From assembly GCF_963675165.1 (NCBI RefSeq), contig NC_087392.1:1875001-1939000 (forward strand): DNA of 64,000 bases, read 5' to 3'. The notes under the pieces are model-generated. The model had not been told where the DNA came from and made no database searches. It was given only the letters and a program-made list of their open reading frames with translations. This document shows, one piece after another, positions 11,642 through 25,100 of this stretch. Position numbers and translations under genes: made by a program. Within the stretch, counting starts at the first letter, position 1, and each line of letters begins with the position of its first letter. The stretch is from Halichondria panicea. Its lineage: Eukaryota; Porifera; Demospongiae; Suberitida; Halichondriidae.

Positions 11642-13817
11642 ATGGCTTCAATGGCTGATCAACATACTGTGGGACTAGTTCATGCCCCAGAGGTGCTTGC
11701 TGCAAGCTCATCCAGCAGCTCATCTGCTGATCAGAGACCCACCACTGGATACAAGCGACCTAGAGTGAGGAGATACTAACACTTAGTCTGCTTGTAATAT
11801 ACACTCTCTCATACACAGCTCTCTGATGAGCAGGCCAAGCGACTAAACAGACCTCAAATACCAGTCCTAGCAGACGACGAGCTCACCTCTGATTCAGACT
11901 CTGATATCGAACCAGACGTGCCCACAGGCAAGTACATGTTATAGAAGTATTTCATCAATACCCCCCTCCCCCTCCTTACACTTAGTCTCCTTACAGGATT
12001 AGAGGGAGCAGCGTTTGCCAGTCGTATGCCGGCCAATAAGATGACTCAGCAGGAGGCGGAGTTCTTCTACGACATAGCCAGAGGGTCACAGTCGGCAGTG
12101 CTCGAGTTTCTGTTCATTAGAAACAAGTTATTGGCCACCTGGTTGGCTGACCCCACCCAGGAGCTGACTGGCGACAGGGCACAGAGCACAGTGCTGCTAC
12201 CCCATACAGGTAGGTGGCCTTAGGAGTGTGTGTGTCGTTGAGATGGAGCTCTGTTGTGTGCAGGGAAGGCTAACCTGGTCATGCGTATCCATGGCTACCT
12301 GCAACGATATGGTCTAGTCAACTATGGTGTGATCAACAGAGTCAATCCTATGCACGGTGAGTTAATTACAACTTAAGAACACAACTTTTAAGTGGTTCGT
12401 TTTCCACCTTTGACTACCCCTAACTTTGCTAGAGTATCCAATTTAATTATTCTTCTGTAGAGCCTTGTGTTTCTTTGCAGGAAAGATGCCATTCAAGGTG
12501 GTTGTGTTGGGGGCTGGGGTCAGTGGACTAATGGCAGCAAGACAGTTGGCATACTTTGGACTTGAAGTCATCGTAGTAGAAGCGAGAGTGAGTAAAATTT
12601 TTTCTTTGTTATGTAGGTAATCTATCAGTAATATATTTCCCAGGATCGTATTGGTGGGCGTGTCCATACCTTTAGGAAGGGGCAGTACGTAGCGGACTTG
12701 GGTGCCATGGTGATTACCGGGCTGGGGGGAAACCCCCTCTCCATCATCAAGAAACAGACTGGTCTCAACATGTCCAAGATTAAACAGCGATGCCCTCTTT
12801 ATTTCACAACCGGTAACAATCAGTTTGTGCACTGTGTACGATTCATGAAAGTCCTGGAGAACATTTACTCTGCAAGTGCTGGAAAATTATCCAAGAGTTT
12901 GTATGTACAGTACTTGCAGATTGCTTTACTGTATATTAACTAGCCCACTTGTTTTCCTGCCAGGTGAGATGGTGAAGAAGGAGACTGACAAGACAGTGGA
13001 GCTAGAGTTCAACAGACTCCTCGACTCTGTGTCCCACCTCTCACACCACCTGCAGGTCGACCAGCTGGCGGGGAAACCCCTTTCATTAGGCCAGGCTCTC
13101 GAGCTCGTTATTGAGTGAGCTGATATACATGTACTACTACGTGTAATTATAACCTGTTAGTGGGTCAAAGTTTTGGCTTCACAATCAAATATAGTTTATT
13201 AGTCTCGACATTCTAACCTTAAGCACACGTTTTCTTCACACCTGTGTAGACTACAAGAGAAGCACATTCGTGAGAAGCTGTTAGAGCATCTCAAGTCCAC
13301 CATGGTAATGCAGTCAGAACTGATGGAGATGCAGAGGAAAGTGCTGGACACGGAGGCGAAGATCACCGAGACTCATGGTAGACAGGAGAGGCTGTTGGAG
13401 TCTGCCACAAGGTCAGCTAATTCCCGTAATGTTTGCATACTCTTCATGTACACTAGGCAAAATTTTACACTCAATAAATATATTTTTACCTCACAGCAAA
13501 ACCTTTTGTAAATGCGGACTGCAATTATTATTTTCTGCAATATTCATTTCTTCATCCCCTCAGTGATAGTGACCGAGAGTTTGTGAGTCAGTCCATTGAG
13601 GCGGAGCTCATCCAGTTATTTAAGAGTTACGATGACCTGTGCGAGCAGAGGCAGGAGCTCGAGAACAAACTGGACGAAGCAGAAGACACTACTCTACCGT
13701 GAGCTTAGTACTTGTGCACATACAGTAGTAGTACACAGTAGGTTACATGATCATTGTTGTACCCATACAATCTCTATACCCTGCACATAGTATATAGCTT
13801 CATGCCCCCCCTCCTCT

Positions 13818-13861
<44 letters not shown>

Positions 13862-15739
13862 ACACTTGTAGCTCTGTCTACCTATCTCCTCGCGACCGTC
13901 AGATCTTGGACTGGCACTTTGCCAACCTCGAGTTTGCCAATGCCACGCCCCTCTCCAAGCTATCGCTCAAGCATTGGGACCAAGATGATGAGTTTGAATT
14001 CACAGGATCTCACCTGGCCTGTCGGGATGGTTACGATCAGCTCCCCTCACAGCTGGCAAAGGGACTGGACATTAGACTCAACACGGCTGCCTATGAGGTC
14101 AACTACAGTACAGATGGTGAGAGACTCCTCATATTGTAGATACAGCAGTGGAGATTGGGTAGACCTTCTCCAAAGCACCAACTTTGTATGGACCCCAACT
14201 TTCCCTTTCCAAAGGTTTCACTGCAACTATCTTTTCCAGTATTCCATGTGTACCTATACATTTCATAACCCTTATAACTTACTCCCTGTGTGCAGGTGTT
14301 GAGATACACACTCGCTCCACACAGACGGGCTGCTCCACCATATTCAGAGCGGATGCTCTCATTGTGAGTGTTCCTCTAGGAGTCCTCAAGTCCTCGGCCA
14401 TCACCTTCCACCCTCCTCTCCCAGAGTGGAAGACTCAGGCCATTCACAATCTCGGCTTTGGGCTGCTTAACAAAGTGAGTCCTTAGAACGTTACTAGGTG
14501 TACACTCCTGAGACACGTACTGCACAAATGCAAGATCTGTCCAAAAATGCACTGGCATTGCTGTGTGTGCATGTACAGTAGAACCTTGATTATCCGGCCC
14601 TCCATTATCTGGAACCTCGATTATCCGGCTTGGAAGTTTCTTTTTAATCAGATTAGAAAATGGTCGTGTCCCTGAAATGCGCATGCGCATTGCAGCTGTT
14701 ACTATGGAGACAGGTCTGCTTATCTTCTGCGCATGCACAAACAACCATGTGGCACTGCTGTTTATCAATAAAGTGGGTGGATCAAGACGTGGTTTATCTA
14801 TTCGATTATCCGGCATATTCACTTATCCGGCCTGCCTCTGGAACCAAGGTGTCCGGATAATCGAGGTTCTAGTGTACACTTGTATATAACTGCATTACGT
14901 AATATTAACTCTTTCTCATAAAGGATTTATTGTGCAGGTCATATTGTGCTTTGAGCAGCGTTTCTGGGATTCACATGTACACCTGTTTGGTCATGTTGCT
15001 ACGGGAACTACCTCAAGAGGACAGCTGTTCATGTTCTGGCACTTGAGTCATGCTCCAGTGCTCATCGCTCTGTTAGCAGGTGAGAAATCATAGACCAAAT
15101 AATTATAGACTATTATCAGTTGAGTAATCATGTTGGTGTGTGCAGGTGAAGCAGCTGTCAAGTTTGAGTCCCTACCTGATGATGTGATTGTTGCCAAGGC
15201 ACTTTCTGTTCTACGCTCAGTTTTCGGTGATCGATCAGTGCCTGAGGTAAAGTATTGTAACGTGAGTGCATACTTTTATCACATGACTTCTACTCCCCAG
15301 CCCACAGATAGTCATGTGACCAGGTGGCGTCAGGACGAGTATGCCCGAGGCTCCTACTCGTATGTGGCAGCTGGCTCTAGTGGTAATGACTATGATTTTC
15401 TAGCAGCTGCCGTCAGTCCAGCTCGTAACGGTCCATTGGTCCCACGCCCACGAGTATTCTTTGCTGGGGAGCACACCATTAGAAACTACCCAGCTACTGT
15501 ACATGGAGCCCTCCTCAGTGGACTCAGGGAGGCAGGAAAGGTCGGACAATGTGCAATGTGTGCCTTGTTATACGTAGCTTAAATTATTAACTTTTCATGT
15601 CCACTTCATTCAGTTTCTTAATTATATGCAGGTTGGAGACATGTTGCTGGGTGCCCCGTACACACCCCGCCCCCTATCAACCAATGCCGAGGTGGCCCAA
15701 CCAGCTGCCCCCCTCGCTGAGCTCGTGTCACAGAACTAA
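11642..15739 (+). CDS. KDM1A: Lysine-specific histone demethylase 1A (LSD1)
   Basis: Fifteen exons (11642-11764, 11819-11927, 11997-12209, 12264-12356, 12481-12587, 12644-12812, 12964-13114, 13250-13411, 13564-13698, 13872-14116, 14296-14474, 14938-15079, 15146-15246, 15301-15540, 15632-15739) give 758 residues. It is a nuclear FAD-dependent demethylase of H3K4me1/2. Order: short disordered N-terminus; SWIRM (about 80-180); FAD-binding [13 protein letters not shown] (about 189) and [13 protein letters not shown]; a Tower coiled coil (about 320-420, the CoREST-binding insertion); then the second amine-oxidase half with [31 protein letters not shown] (the family's catalytic lysine, last codon of exon 11), [16 protein letters not shown] and [27 protein letters not shown]. 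Intron 2 uses a GC donor (GCAAGT). The Tower implies a CoREST-type partner. Identification is certain. Confidence 0.97.
13819..13862. repeat. (CA)n microsatellite in KDM1A intron 9
   Basis: About 20 CA units lie just upstream of the exon 10 acceptor, mirroring the CA/GT tracts seen next to acceptors elsewhere in the window. Confidence 0.95.
14576..14874. mobile_element. Pogo/Tigger-like MITE, 299 bp, TA target duplication
   Basis: The left end CAGTAGAACCTTGATTATCC and the right end, read inverted, CACTAGAACCTCGATTATCC are 20-bp terminal inverted repeats. Both ends are flanked by TA (14574-14575 and 14875-14876). Further internal GATTATCCGGC / TTATCCGGC motifs occur. The termini and TA duplication are typical of pogo/Tigger-type Tc1-mariner derivatives. 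There is no transposase frame. It lies in KDM1A intron 11. Confidence 0.85.
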
Positions 15740-16157
15740 CTGGACTCTCTATAACCCTGTACATTATGTGTTTCTTTCATTTTGTACTACAATGTATTTC
15801 TTTTGATCTCTACTGCATTCATAATACATGATTACATATTGCTCTACAATTTACTAAACTGGAACCTAAGGTTATTTTATGGGTGTAAATGACGTCATGA
15901 TTGATGATCATTTATAATTATTCAGAACAGCAGTGATAATTATATGCACAGGTAGGGGAATGCAAGAATATCATACTATAATAATATATTATAAAGACTG
16001 AATGTATTTTTGTGTTTGTGGGCAGAGAAAGAAGAAAATAGATCTCACTTCCGCACTGAACGTATCTTTATAGAGGGTCTGGGTCAGAGTCAAGGAGGCA
16101 CCAATGACGACAAGAAAACACCATTAATAATTAAAGTATTCACGACAAAACACACAC
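15740..16157. other. Convergent spacer, KDM1A / THOC2 3' ends
   Basis: 418 bp between the two stop codons. AT-rich, no coding exon seen. It must hold both 3' UTRs and polyadenylation signals; no further feature was assigned. Confidence 0.6.
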
Positions 16158-19100
16158 TCAATTAGTAAGATACGGTTTCTTTGTCTTGTCCTCACTTGGT
16201 ATCTGAAGAGGAGAAGCACAGCTGTAAATAAGTGGGTTACGAGAAGCAGACAGTCTATAACAATATCATCCATTAAATGCTCTATACACAGCTACATGTA
16301 GTGTACCTTCTTCGTGGTAATAGGGGAGATACTTGACTTGGTTTCTTTTTGTACCACTTTTAGCCTCTTTTTTTCCTATGATAGAGGGAGCACAGTGCAA
16401 TGAACAAGAGGTGTGGTAGCTATTACAAGTGGTTACCTTGACATCAGAGTCGCTGGAGGCGTGACTGGCAGGCGAGTCCTTCCTCCTCTTAGTCTCTGAC
16501 ACATCCTTCTCAACAGTTAGTTCCACTAGCTATAGAGGTGAGAAATACGTTGTGAGCATAAACGTAGCTACTTGCTAGTTATTACTATAGCCTCGTTCCC
16601 TGGCCGGTTTTCTCTAGCGATAGGTTACAAAAGTCAGGCCGGGAACGAGGCTAGTTATAAGCACACAGGATACCATCGCTGTACAGAATGCTGACACGGC
16701 AAAGAGACACGTAAGAGTATTATATGACAGTAGACATACCCTCTTTCTGTCTGATCGCCGCTTGTCAGACTTCTGGTCTCCGTTGGGAGCAGCTGCCTCC
16801 GTCGGTTCTCTAGCTGTCCTCTCCGAGAGTGAAGACTGTGGAGCATAAGTACACGCTTTAATCACCACAACTAACTCAATATGGCCGCTCCTCAAGAGAG
16901 TATGTCGCAAGGTTGCCACGGTCCAACGAGCCTCTCACCTTGCTAGAGCTGTCATCAATCTTACGCCTCTTTACGTCTGGATAAAGTGAGCATTACACAA
17001 AAGTGAGGAGTATAGATACTATATATGCTCTTAAAAAAGGAGCAAGGGTCTTTGGTACGGTTTGAAGTAAAACTTTTGTATATACACATGTACTTCCACT
17101 GGTAACCACACTATTCTACGTAACTACCCAAAAATTTGAATTAAACCTAAAGTTATGGATGCAGCAATGCTTAAAATCTAGTCTATATAAGACAATAATT
17201 ATGTATACACAATTATGCTGGAACAGTTACAAACCCAGTATACATACCCTTCTCAAGTGAGGGGTCTGGAGAGTCTATCTGGTGTCGCCTGGTGCCGGTA
17301 CGAGGGGAAACAGCAGCTGCTGGTCCAGTGGGCGTGGCCGGACTACTCTTCCTTACCTTAACAACACCTGTAGCAAAATTTGTATAATATGCTACAGCAA
17401 CTGTCAGTATGAATGCAAAGAACGAGATATGAAACTAGCGAGAGAACTGCATGGTCAACTAGAACACTGAACAAACCTTTCTCATCTATACCTCCATTAC
17501 TGGAACCCTCAATGGACGTTCGTGACTTCCTCACTGTCGTGGACAAACTTGAGGAGCTCTTGCTTCCATTGCCACCTTTCTCTTTGGCTTTGGTCTCACT
17601 TGGCGACTGACTCCTCTCCACTGTAGACTGAGTCCTCTCCCCGGAACTGCTTCTCGAGCTCTTTCCTGAGTTTTTTCCGCCTGCAGATGGGTCACTATCT
17701 TCAGTTACCTTTACAGCAGACTCCTCGTTACCCTTTTCTTTAACGTCTTTGGTCTTAGATGAGGATGTGGGTGTGGCCTTAGATGAACCCCTAGAAGTGG
17801 TAGCCGGTGTGGCTTTGGTAGATGTGATCTTAGACGACGTGGGAGCCACTTTTTTCGATGCAGATTTTGAAGAGGCACCTCGTAGGCCATCATCCTTGTG
17901 ATCAGACTGCTGCGCTTTGACCCTCTCCTCTCGGATGTGAAATTCTGCTTCCGGTATCAGGTTCGGTTTATGTGCCTTCAGCTTACCAGCACACCTGTGT
18001 ATAGCAAAGAGCGAATAGAATAATTATACTAAAACTACACAAAATCTGAGAGAAAATGTAGACAACTAGAGCACTAAAGTGCAAACCCTCGGCTGGTGAC
18101 ATGATTATAAAGAAACCAGAAGAGTGATATAATGCAGTGCATGATGTTGTTATCATGTATGACTTGCACAGCAACTCAGGAGCAATAAAACTAAACCAGT
18201 CTGGAGGCATGCTGAAACATTTGAGAACAGGTAGTGGTACTATAGCCTACATATACCTATAGTATAGGTATATGCACTGTGGATTAGGATCACAGCAAAG
18301 AAGCCTGGAGTCTCAGAGAAGTATGGCTCCAGGTCCTGCATGGAGTAGGATCCCAGTTAGCTAAAGCAGCAGGAGCTATAATTCAAGCTTTCTACTTTAG
18401 TGACCCTGTTCCATTGTTCCTGGTATATAGCTTTCTACTTTAGTGACCCTGTTCCATTGTTCCTAGGAACACTTGCATCCAGGTAAGCAGACCCAGTCAT
18501 AGCTTTTGCTCGTTTTTATTTGACAACAAAGGTTTAACATCAAATTCTGCCACTATTAAAACTAATAACTTGTTGTGTGAAGGCTATCCGTGCTGTAAAC
18601 GCAGTGCTGTGGCATCCAGGTGAGTAGATTCACCTGTCACAAACAAACAAACTAGAGCACTAAAGTGCAAACCCTCGGCTGGTGACATGATTATAAAGAA
18701 AGAGTGATATAATGCAGTGCATGTAGTGATGTATGACTGAGCTGTCTAGCACAGCACTAAACCAGACTAGAGGCATGCTGTGAGAACAGAGTTTTAGTGG
18801 TAATGAGGCATGCACAGTGGACTAGGATCACAGCAAAGATGCCTGGAGTCTCAAAGAAGTATGATATGACTCCTGGGATCCTGGAGTCAGCTAACAGAGC
18901 AACAAACAAGTCATAATTCTAGCTTTCTATTCTAGTGACCCTTTTCCACTGTTTTTGGTACGGGATCACTTCAGCTGTAAATACGGAGGGTGCCTCGAAT
19001 AAAGGCCGCGTGTAGTTTGCTAGCTAGCTGCCAACGTGCAAGTTCAAGCTTCTTAGTTTATGCTTGCTTTTATTCGACAACAAAGCTCTAACATCGAAAT

Positions 19101-22100
19101 CTACTATTGATAACTTAATAATAACTTATTGTGTGAAGGCTATCCACGCTATAAACGCAGTGCTGTGGCAGCCAGGTGAGCAGACCCTGAAATTACAAAC
19201 AGACAAACCAAACGACTACTATACCCGTGGCCGCCCACGCGCGCCTCGGGTAACAAACTAGACGACTACTATAAGCCGGGCCGCGTGGGTTAATAAAACA
19301 GCAGCTGCTCTATAAGATTGTTATAATACTTACTTAACGTTGGTATGCATGAACGGCTGCTCTAAACCATAAACTGGAGTTATTGACGCACCCCAAGGCA
19401 AGTGTGTAGAGGTCCTGCCTCTTGTCCTTCTCCTCCTCCAAGATCTTCTCCAGCCTCTTCTCCAGAGCGATGCTCAAATGGAACACCTTCGGGTAATACG
19501 GCACGATCTTGATCAGCACGAAGAGTGCATTGCGAAGCTGGAGTGGAGGGGGGAGCATGGCCGGGGTATGTACATGTAACATGCAAAACAAAGAACAACA
19601 AGGCAGTGTGTAGTCATGCATGTAATGATGATCATAAACACAAAACTGAAGAGTACATGTTAAGTGGCACTAGCCTAGCTCCTACAGTCGCATGCCACAT
19701 ATACACGCTATACGAGTGACCCAGCTAACCTGTAGATAGTCCTTGGACTCCAGAAGAATTGCAAATGACTTGGTGAGTTTGAAGTGCCACTTGAAGGTGA
19801 TGTGCCGGAAGTTCTCATAGTCGAGATCTTGCTTCTCATTTCCCTGGCCGGATGACCTCATCATGGAGATGAAACCAGGTGTCTTGGCACACTCGAGACT
19901 GTACACAGAGTCTTCCAAGTGCCATCGACTCACCGTCTCCAGTAAAGCACCGAGGAAACGACCTGATGGGGGGGGGGGGGTAGTTACACGGAGTCAGTGC
20001 ATGTATTGTACAACAGTGATAAGAAATACGATAGCTAACACCAAGAGTAGATACTCTTATCTACTCTTGCTAACACCTGCTAACACCCATACAAGAGGGA
20101 TCGATACATAACAATGTCAGACATTATCAATGTAGGGGATATAGGTGCACAGTTGTGTTACCGTATCTCATGGCTTCATTCTCAGTACAGCAGGACACAG
20201 TGTAGGAAATGTCAGAGAACATCTGTGGCACAGAAAATTAAATATATCAGTGTGAAATGACGTTATCGAAACTGTTAATATTTAATGACTCATAACTGAT
20301 ACAAACTAGTGAGGTACGACTACTTGGATGTGAGCAACACACTCTGTCAAAGAAGAGAAGTGTGGAGAAGTTAGGTGTCTGCTGAGAATGGAGGGCAATC
20401 ACAAAGCGGGCACAATAAAGAGCATCAAGGGTCGTGAACCGACAACGCGGGAACACACACAGCTGTAGGAACTGAGTGATGGTACGATTCTTGGCAACTT
20501 CTACAGTAAGTGTGTGTGTGTGCACGAACAAAGGGGTTCAACAACATGGCTGACAACAGAGCTGAAATTGAAATATTGTTTTTGGGTGAACTCAGAGCAT
20601 ACACCAGATTGAATCGTCAGAGCACCGCAAGGGTGTGGTCAGAAACACGGACCAATAGGTGATTCATCACAGTCCACATGGACTGCTGTCAAAGGCCTTC
20701 TTTTATACTACAAAGCAATCGCTACATATTGTGGTGTCAATGGAATGCAATGAATAGTGGTTGGTACTAACTTGAATTGAACCAGTTGGCCTTTTCGTGC
20801 TTGATCCAGCTCATGACGAGACGATGGTTATCTTCTTGTCGTTGTTTTTCCTCCTGGAGCTTCTCAATGAGGACGGAGTTTCTGTCCTGTTCCTTCTTCT
20901 TCTTGCTGCTTGTCTGCAGTGAGCAATAGAGGGATAGAGGGAGTGTTATGATTAAGACTACAACAATAAAATTGCTGCTTTAATCGTCTGCGTGTTATCA
21001 GATACTAACAAGACTACATGTACTGTACAAAATTGTGTACATGCCTGGATTAATTTGCAGTCATATGCACAAACAGTTTAGTATACCGTTTACCATAGTA
21101 CATGAAAAGTAGTTCATCACTTTGGATACACATACATTGAACACAAAACACACGCACCATATCAGAGGAGCTGTCCAAGTCCTTGATGGCCTGTTTGGCT
21201 CTGCCGATCTCCTCGTCATAGCGACCAGTCGGCACGTAAAGGTCATAGGTGGAGAGTACCCAGAAGGTGGTATAGAGGCGACAGCTGACGTCCTCCCACA
21301 CTTTAGCTGGATGCAGTCCCCTCACTGCCTCCACCACTGGATCAAGCACCTCACAACAAGCAGAGCGGAAGTTGGCCTGTGGGTGTGTACAACCCAAGGT
21401 AGAGAGGGTTACTATTAATTTTTATATACAATTCTAAGACATTGATACAGGACACACTTAAACATAGATAGAGGTGATCTTTACCAGAAGGTGCAACACA
21501 CAGAGATACTGACCTCTTGTCTAGAGGCTTTGGCTTTCTTGTCTAGTTTCTCAGAACCGGCAGCCTCCTCAAGGGCAAAGAACTTGTCCTAATAAAATGT
21601 GAAACAAGAAAATGCTTACAGCATTGCGGCTAATAATTAGTATGTTCAAATAACTGACCAGATATTATACCAAGATGTATGGAAAGCAAAGCTTAAATCA
21701 TTAGGACTAATAGCTACACACTCACAGTGATAGCGGTGTGCAGGACAGGTCTGAGCATGTAGAAGGCCACATCCACAGGGAGGTGGTAATCTAGGCGGAG
21801 CTCCGTCAGGGATGGCAGACGACCTTTGTACTCATCTGGGCTGGTGTGTATAGACAGGAACTCTCCAAACTGAACCAAGGTGTCCAAGCACTGGGAAAGA
21901 TGGCATGTGTGTGTGTGTGTGTGGGCATTCAGGTAAGACAATCAACCACACCATCAGTTCAGATAAACAGTGGTGCACATGTTCACATGCAGAGCTAATG
22001 GGTGACCTCTAGTGAACTAGGCAGCATGTTGTGAGAGAAGGAACAGGAATGGAACGGAATATGGAATGATAGATATGAAAACAAGCATTAGTCTATCTTT

Positions 22101-25100
22101 ATGGTTGACACAAAACACAGTATACTTTATATTGCCATTGTAAGTGCCTGTGCACAGTCAGAGTGTAGTTTGCATAAATACAAGTCCATATCATAAAATA
22201 GTTTAATATGCGTCCCTGATAAACAGAACTCTCACATTGTCATAGAGCATTCCGACCAGCTTGAGGTGGCGTGACTCTCCGTCCACGTGTACGATGCAGT
22301 CCCTCTGTTGGGCCATGAGCAGGAGGAGGGGGTGGCTCAGTTTGGCATCAACCAACGCCTCTCGCAAACGCTGACACGACTTCTTAGTGTTGCGCACCTG
22401 CCCATAATAAGCTCCCTGGGAAAGGGTAGTGGGAAAGTGTGTAATAGTACAAGAAGACACATACATGTGTAACTACAACAGCAACACAGAGTGCAAATCT
22501 GTTAACAAGTAGTAGTTAATGTGTGGGTTGTGATGGTTGCAACAAGACAATGTAGATGGTTAAAACAACCTCACATTTTAGTAAAATGTAGTCAACAATT
22601 GCTGGAGCTACAGCTACATGTACATGTGGCTCACCTCTGCTTTGAGCAGCTCTCCCCCAGAGAGTGCCTCCAGTTGCTGACTAGTCACTGTCTCTGTGAC
22701 ATCAATGCCAGCCATCTTCACAATCACCTCCTTCAGGACCAGCAGGTCCACGCTGCATGTGAGAGTCATGTGACCACCCAATGCACACCCATAACTTACA
22801 TACACAGTACCAGCTACGTCATACATAATAACGAAAGAATCCACACTACAACAGCATACACATGCTGGCAATAGTCATTCACCTCTTTCCTGCCTTGAGC
22901 TGGTTGGCCACATACTGTAGGAGTCCAGTAAGCTCAATGGAGTACTTCTTGAAGATGTTGCTACAGAAACTTGAGAGGCCTTTCAGCCATTGTGAGATGT
23001 TTGTATCGTTGTACTTCATTCTCTCCTTCTGTGGACTACCAAGTGCTTCAATGATACAATCTGACAGGGGACTGTTAAGAAAACAAAGCACAATCATGCT
23101 ACCAGGTACTTAGTTTAATTTGTTTACCTATACATTGGGTTGGCACAAAAAAACAGACCAAGTATGCAGTTATAAGATATCTAAACAGCTGCAAAACAAG
23201 CTTAGCTGAGTGATAGTACATTAGTGCCACAACAAACGGCATTCTAACCTTTTAAACAAAAAAACATCATAAGAACTACAAACCACCTGCCAGTGGTTAA
23301 CAAGGGAGAGCCTAGTACATGTACATGTACAAAGAGTACAGGAAGCTAGATGGTGAGCTAGGATACATGCTAGGACATCATAGCCGAGTGGGGTGAGATA
23401 TTTGAGGGAATCTACCACAGGAGAGATAAAGTTATCATAGCGCTGGATCTGAGACAACACCTGCAACAAAATAAAGCACTCAGTTAGCTATGCACACAAT
23501 GCACGAATTGGTCTAGTACACAGTACTAGTGTAACAGTGTGTAGGACAACAACACGTTCAGCTTACATTGTCGAATATGACTCCTGGGAAACCGTCAGTT
23601 AGTCATGCATGAACTGGTCTAACGCACAGTGTACAGGACAATAACACTGCATGGCTTACGTAGTCGAATATGACTCCCGGAAAACTGTGGCTGAGCTTTC
23701 CAATCTGTCTCCCTGATGGCTTGATGTTGTCCACGGTGATACGTCTGCAAAGGGTGCATGTTTGGACTAACAAAAACAAAATTCAAAAAACAACCCCACA
23801 ACTATATATAAGTATGAGCTTATAGCGGACAACAATAGAATGCACTTTGTTATGGCTACTCTTAATGGCCGCACTCACTTTTTAAAATAAAAATGTACTT
23901 TTGAGAGTACATAATTATGCTAATTAAGCAAGCTAGTAATTGACACTGAACACACTAGCTAGTTGAGTGTATGTTTGGCTGCTAGCATCAATGCATACTT
24001 GTCCATTGCCTAACAATCTCATGCAAACATAAACTCTGTACTCACTTCATAATGAACTTTCCTCTGTTGAGGGTTTCTGTCTTGGCATCAATCAGCTCAG
24101 GATGATGCTGGAACGAGTCGTTCTTCCATCTTCCATACAGTTGGTATCTGTAGCAGGTGGAAAGGGTGTATATGTACATGTATAATCTTATATGTTTCTT
24201 GATGTTGGATGCTCTCAAATCATCTAATGATTTATGAAGCTACATGTAGGAATTTCTGTGTTAGCCACCTGGTCTGATAAGGCAGCTGCTTGACCATGGC
24301 CCAAGCCTCCTCGGCCATCCCACAGTTACTAGGCAACAGACAGAGAGACGGCAGTAAGACCTCATCCAAGATTGTTAGGAGCCCTTGATACACAAGCTCC
24401 TGTACATAGCAATGGTAATAATTAGATACTGTGAATGTCTATACTAGCTGATACAGGGAAGAAAGGGGGAAAAGTGGGGGTTAGTGGGAAATAAAAGACA
24501 CAATGGGGGATCATAGTGGGGGAGAAAGCTGGTGACATAAGATGTACTATAATGTCTACATTACCAAGAACACTGTAATGTGTGCACATGCATGACATGA
24601 ATATTGCAATGTGCATATCATATTATATAGCGGGTATATTTCGAGGGTACATATAAATGTTCGTGGTTTTCGCGGATTAAGTATGTACCGTGAAATTAAT
24701 ATCACATGCATGCGTGCTCCAAAAAGGCGCTACTACACCAAAATTAAATCGTTGAAAACCTTTCTAAAGGTATTTCTGCGAAAATTTATACCCTCGAAAT
24801 ATACCTGCTATACAGTATGCATGTCAACGTGCATATTGTAATGTTCATATGAATGCACACGTGTGTACATTAATCGTCATAATAATTTTGACGTAGATAA
24901 CACCCCATACTTTAAACAACATGGTCCAATTTCATGATTTTCTGAGAAGGAGCTCTTTCGTATGCTCAAATGGAACGGGCTATAATTTCTCATTTTAGAA
25001 AAACAGGCCCAAAATTTACCTTTGATTTGACATAATCTGAAAGGCCTATCTCTAAGCTTTCCGAAAATCATGTTATTAGACCAACAGAACTAAAGTTATG

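Noticed and set aside
14376-14889. Overlapping open frames on both strands within KDM1A intron 11
   Set aside because: They run through the pogo-like MITE and exon antisense sequence, with no coding signature.
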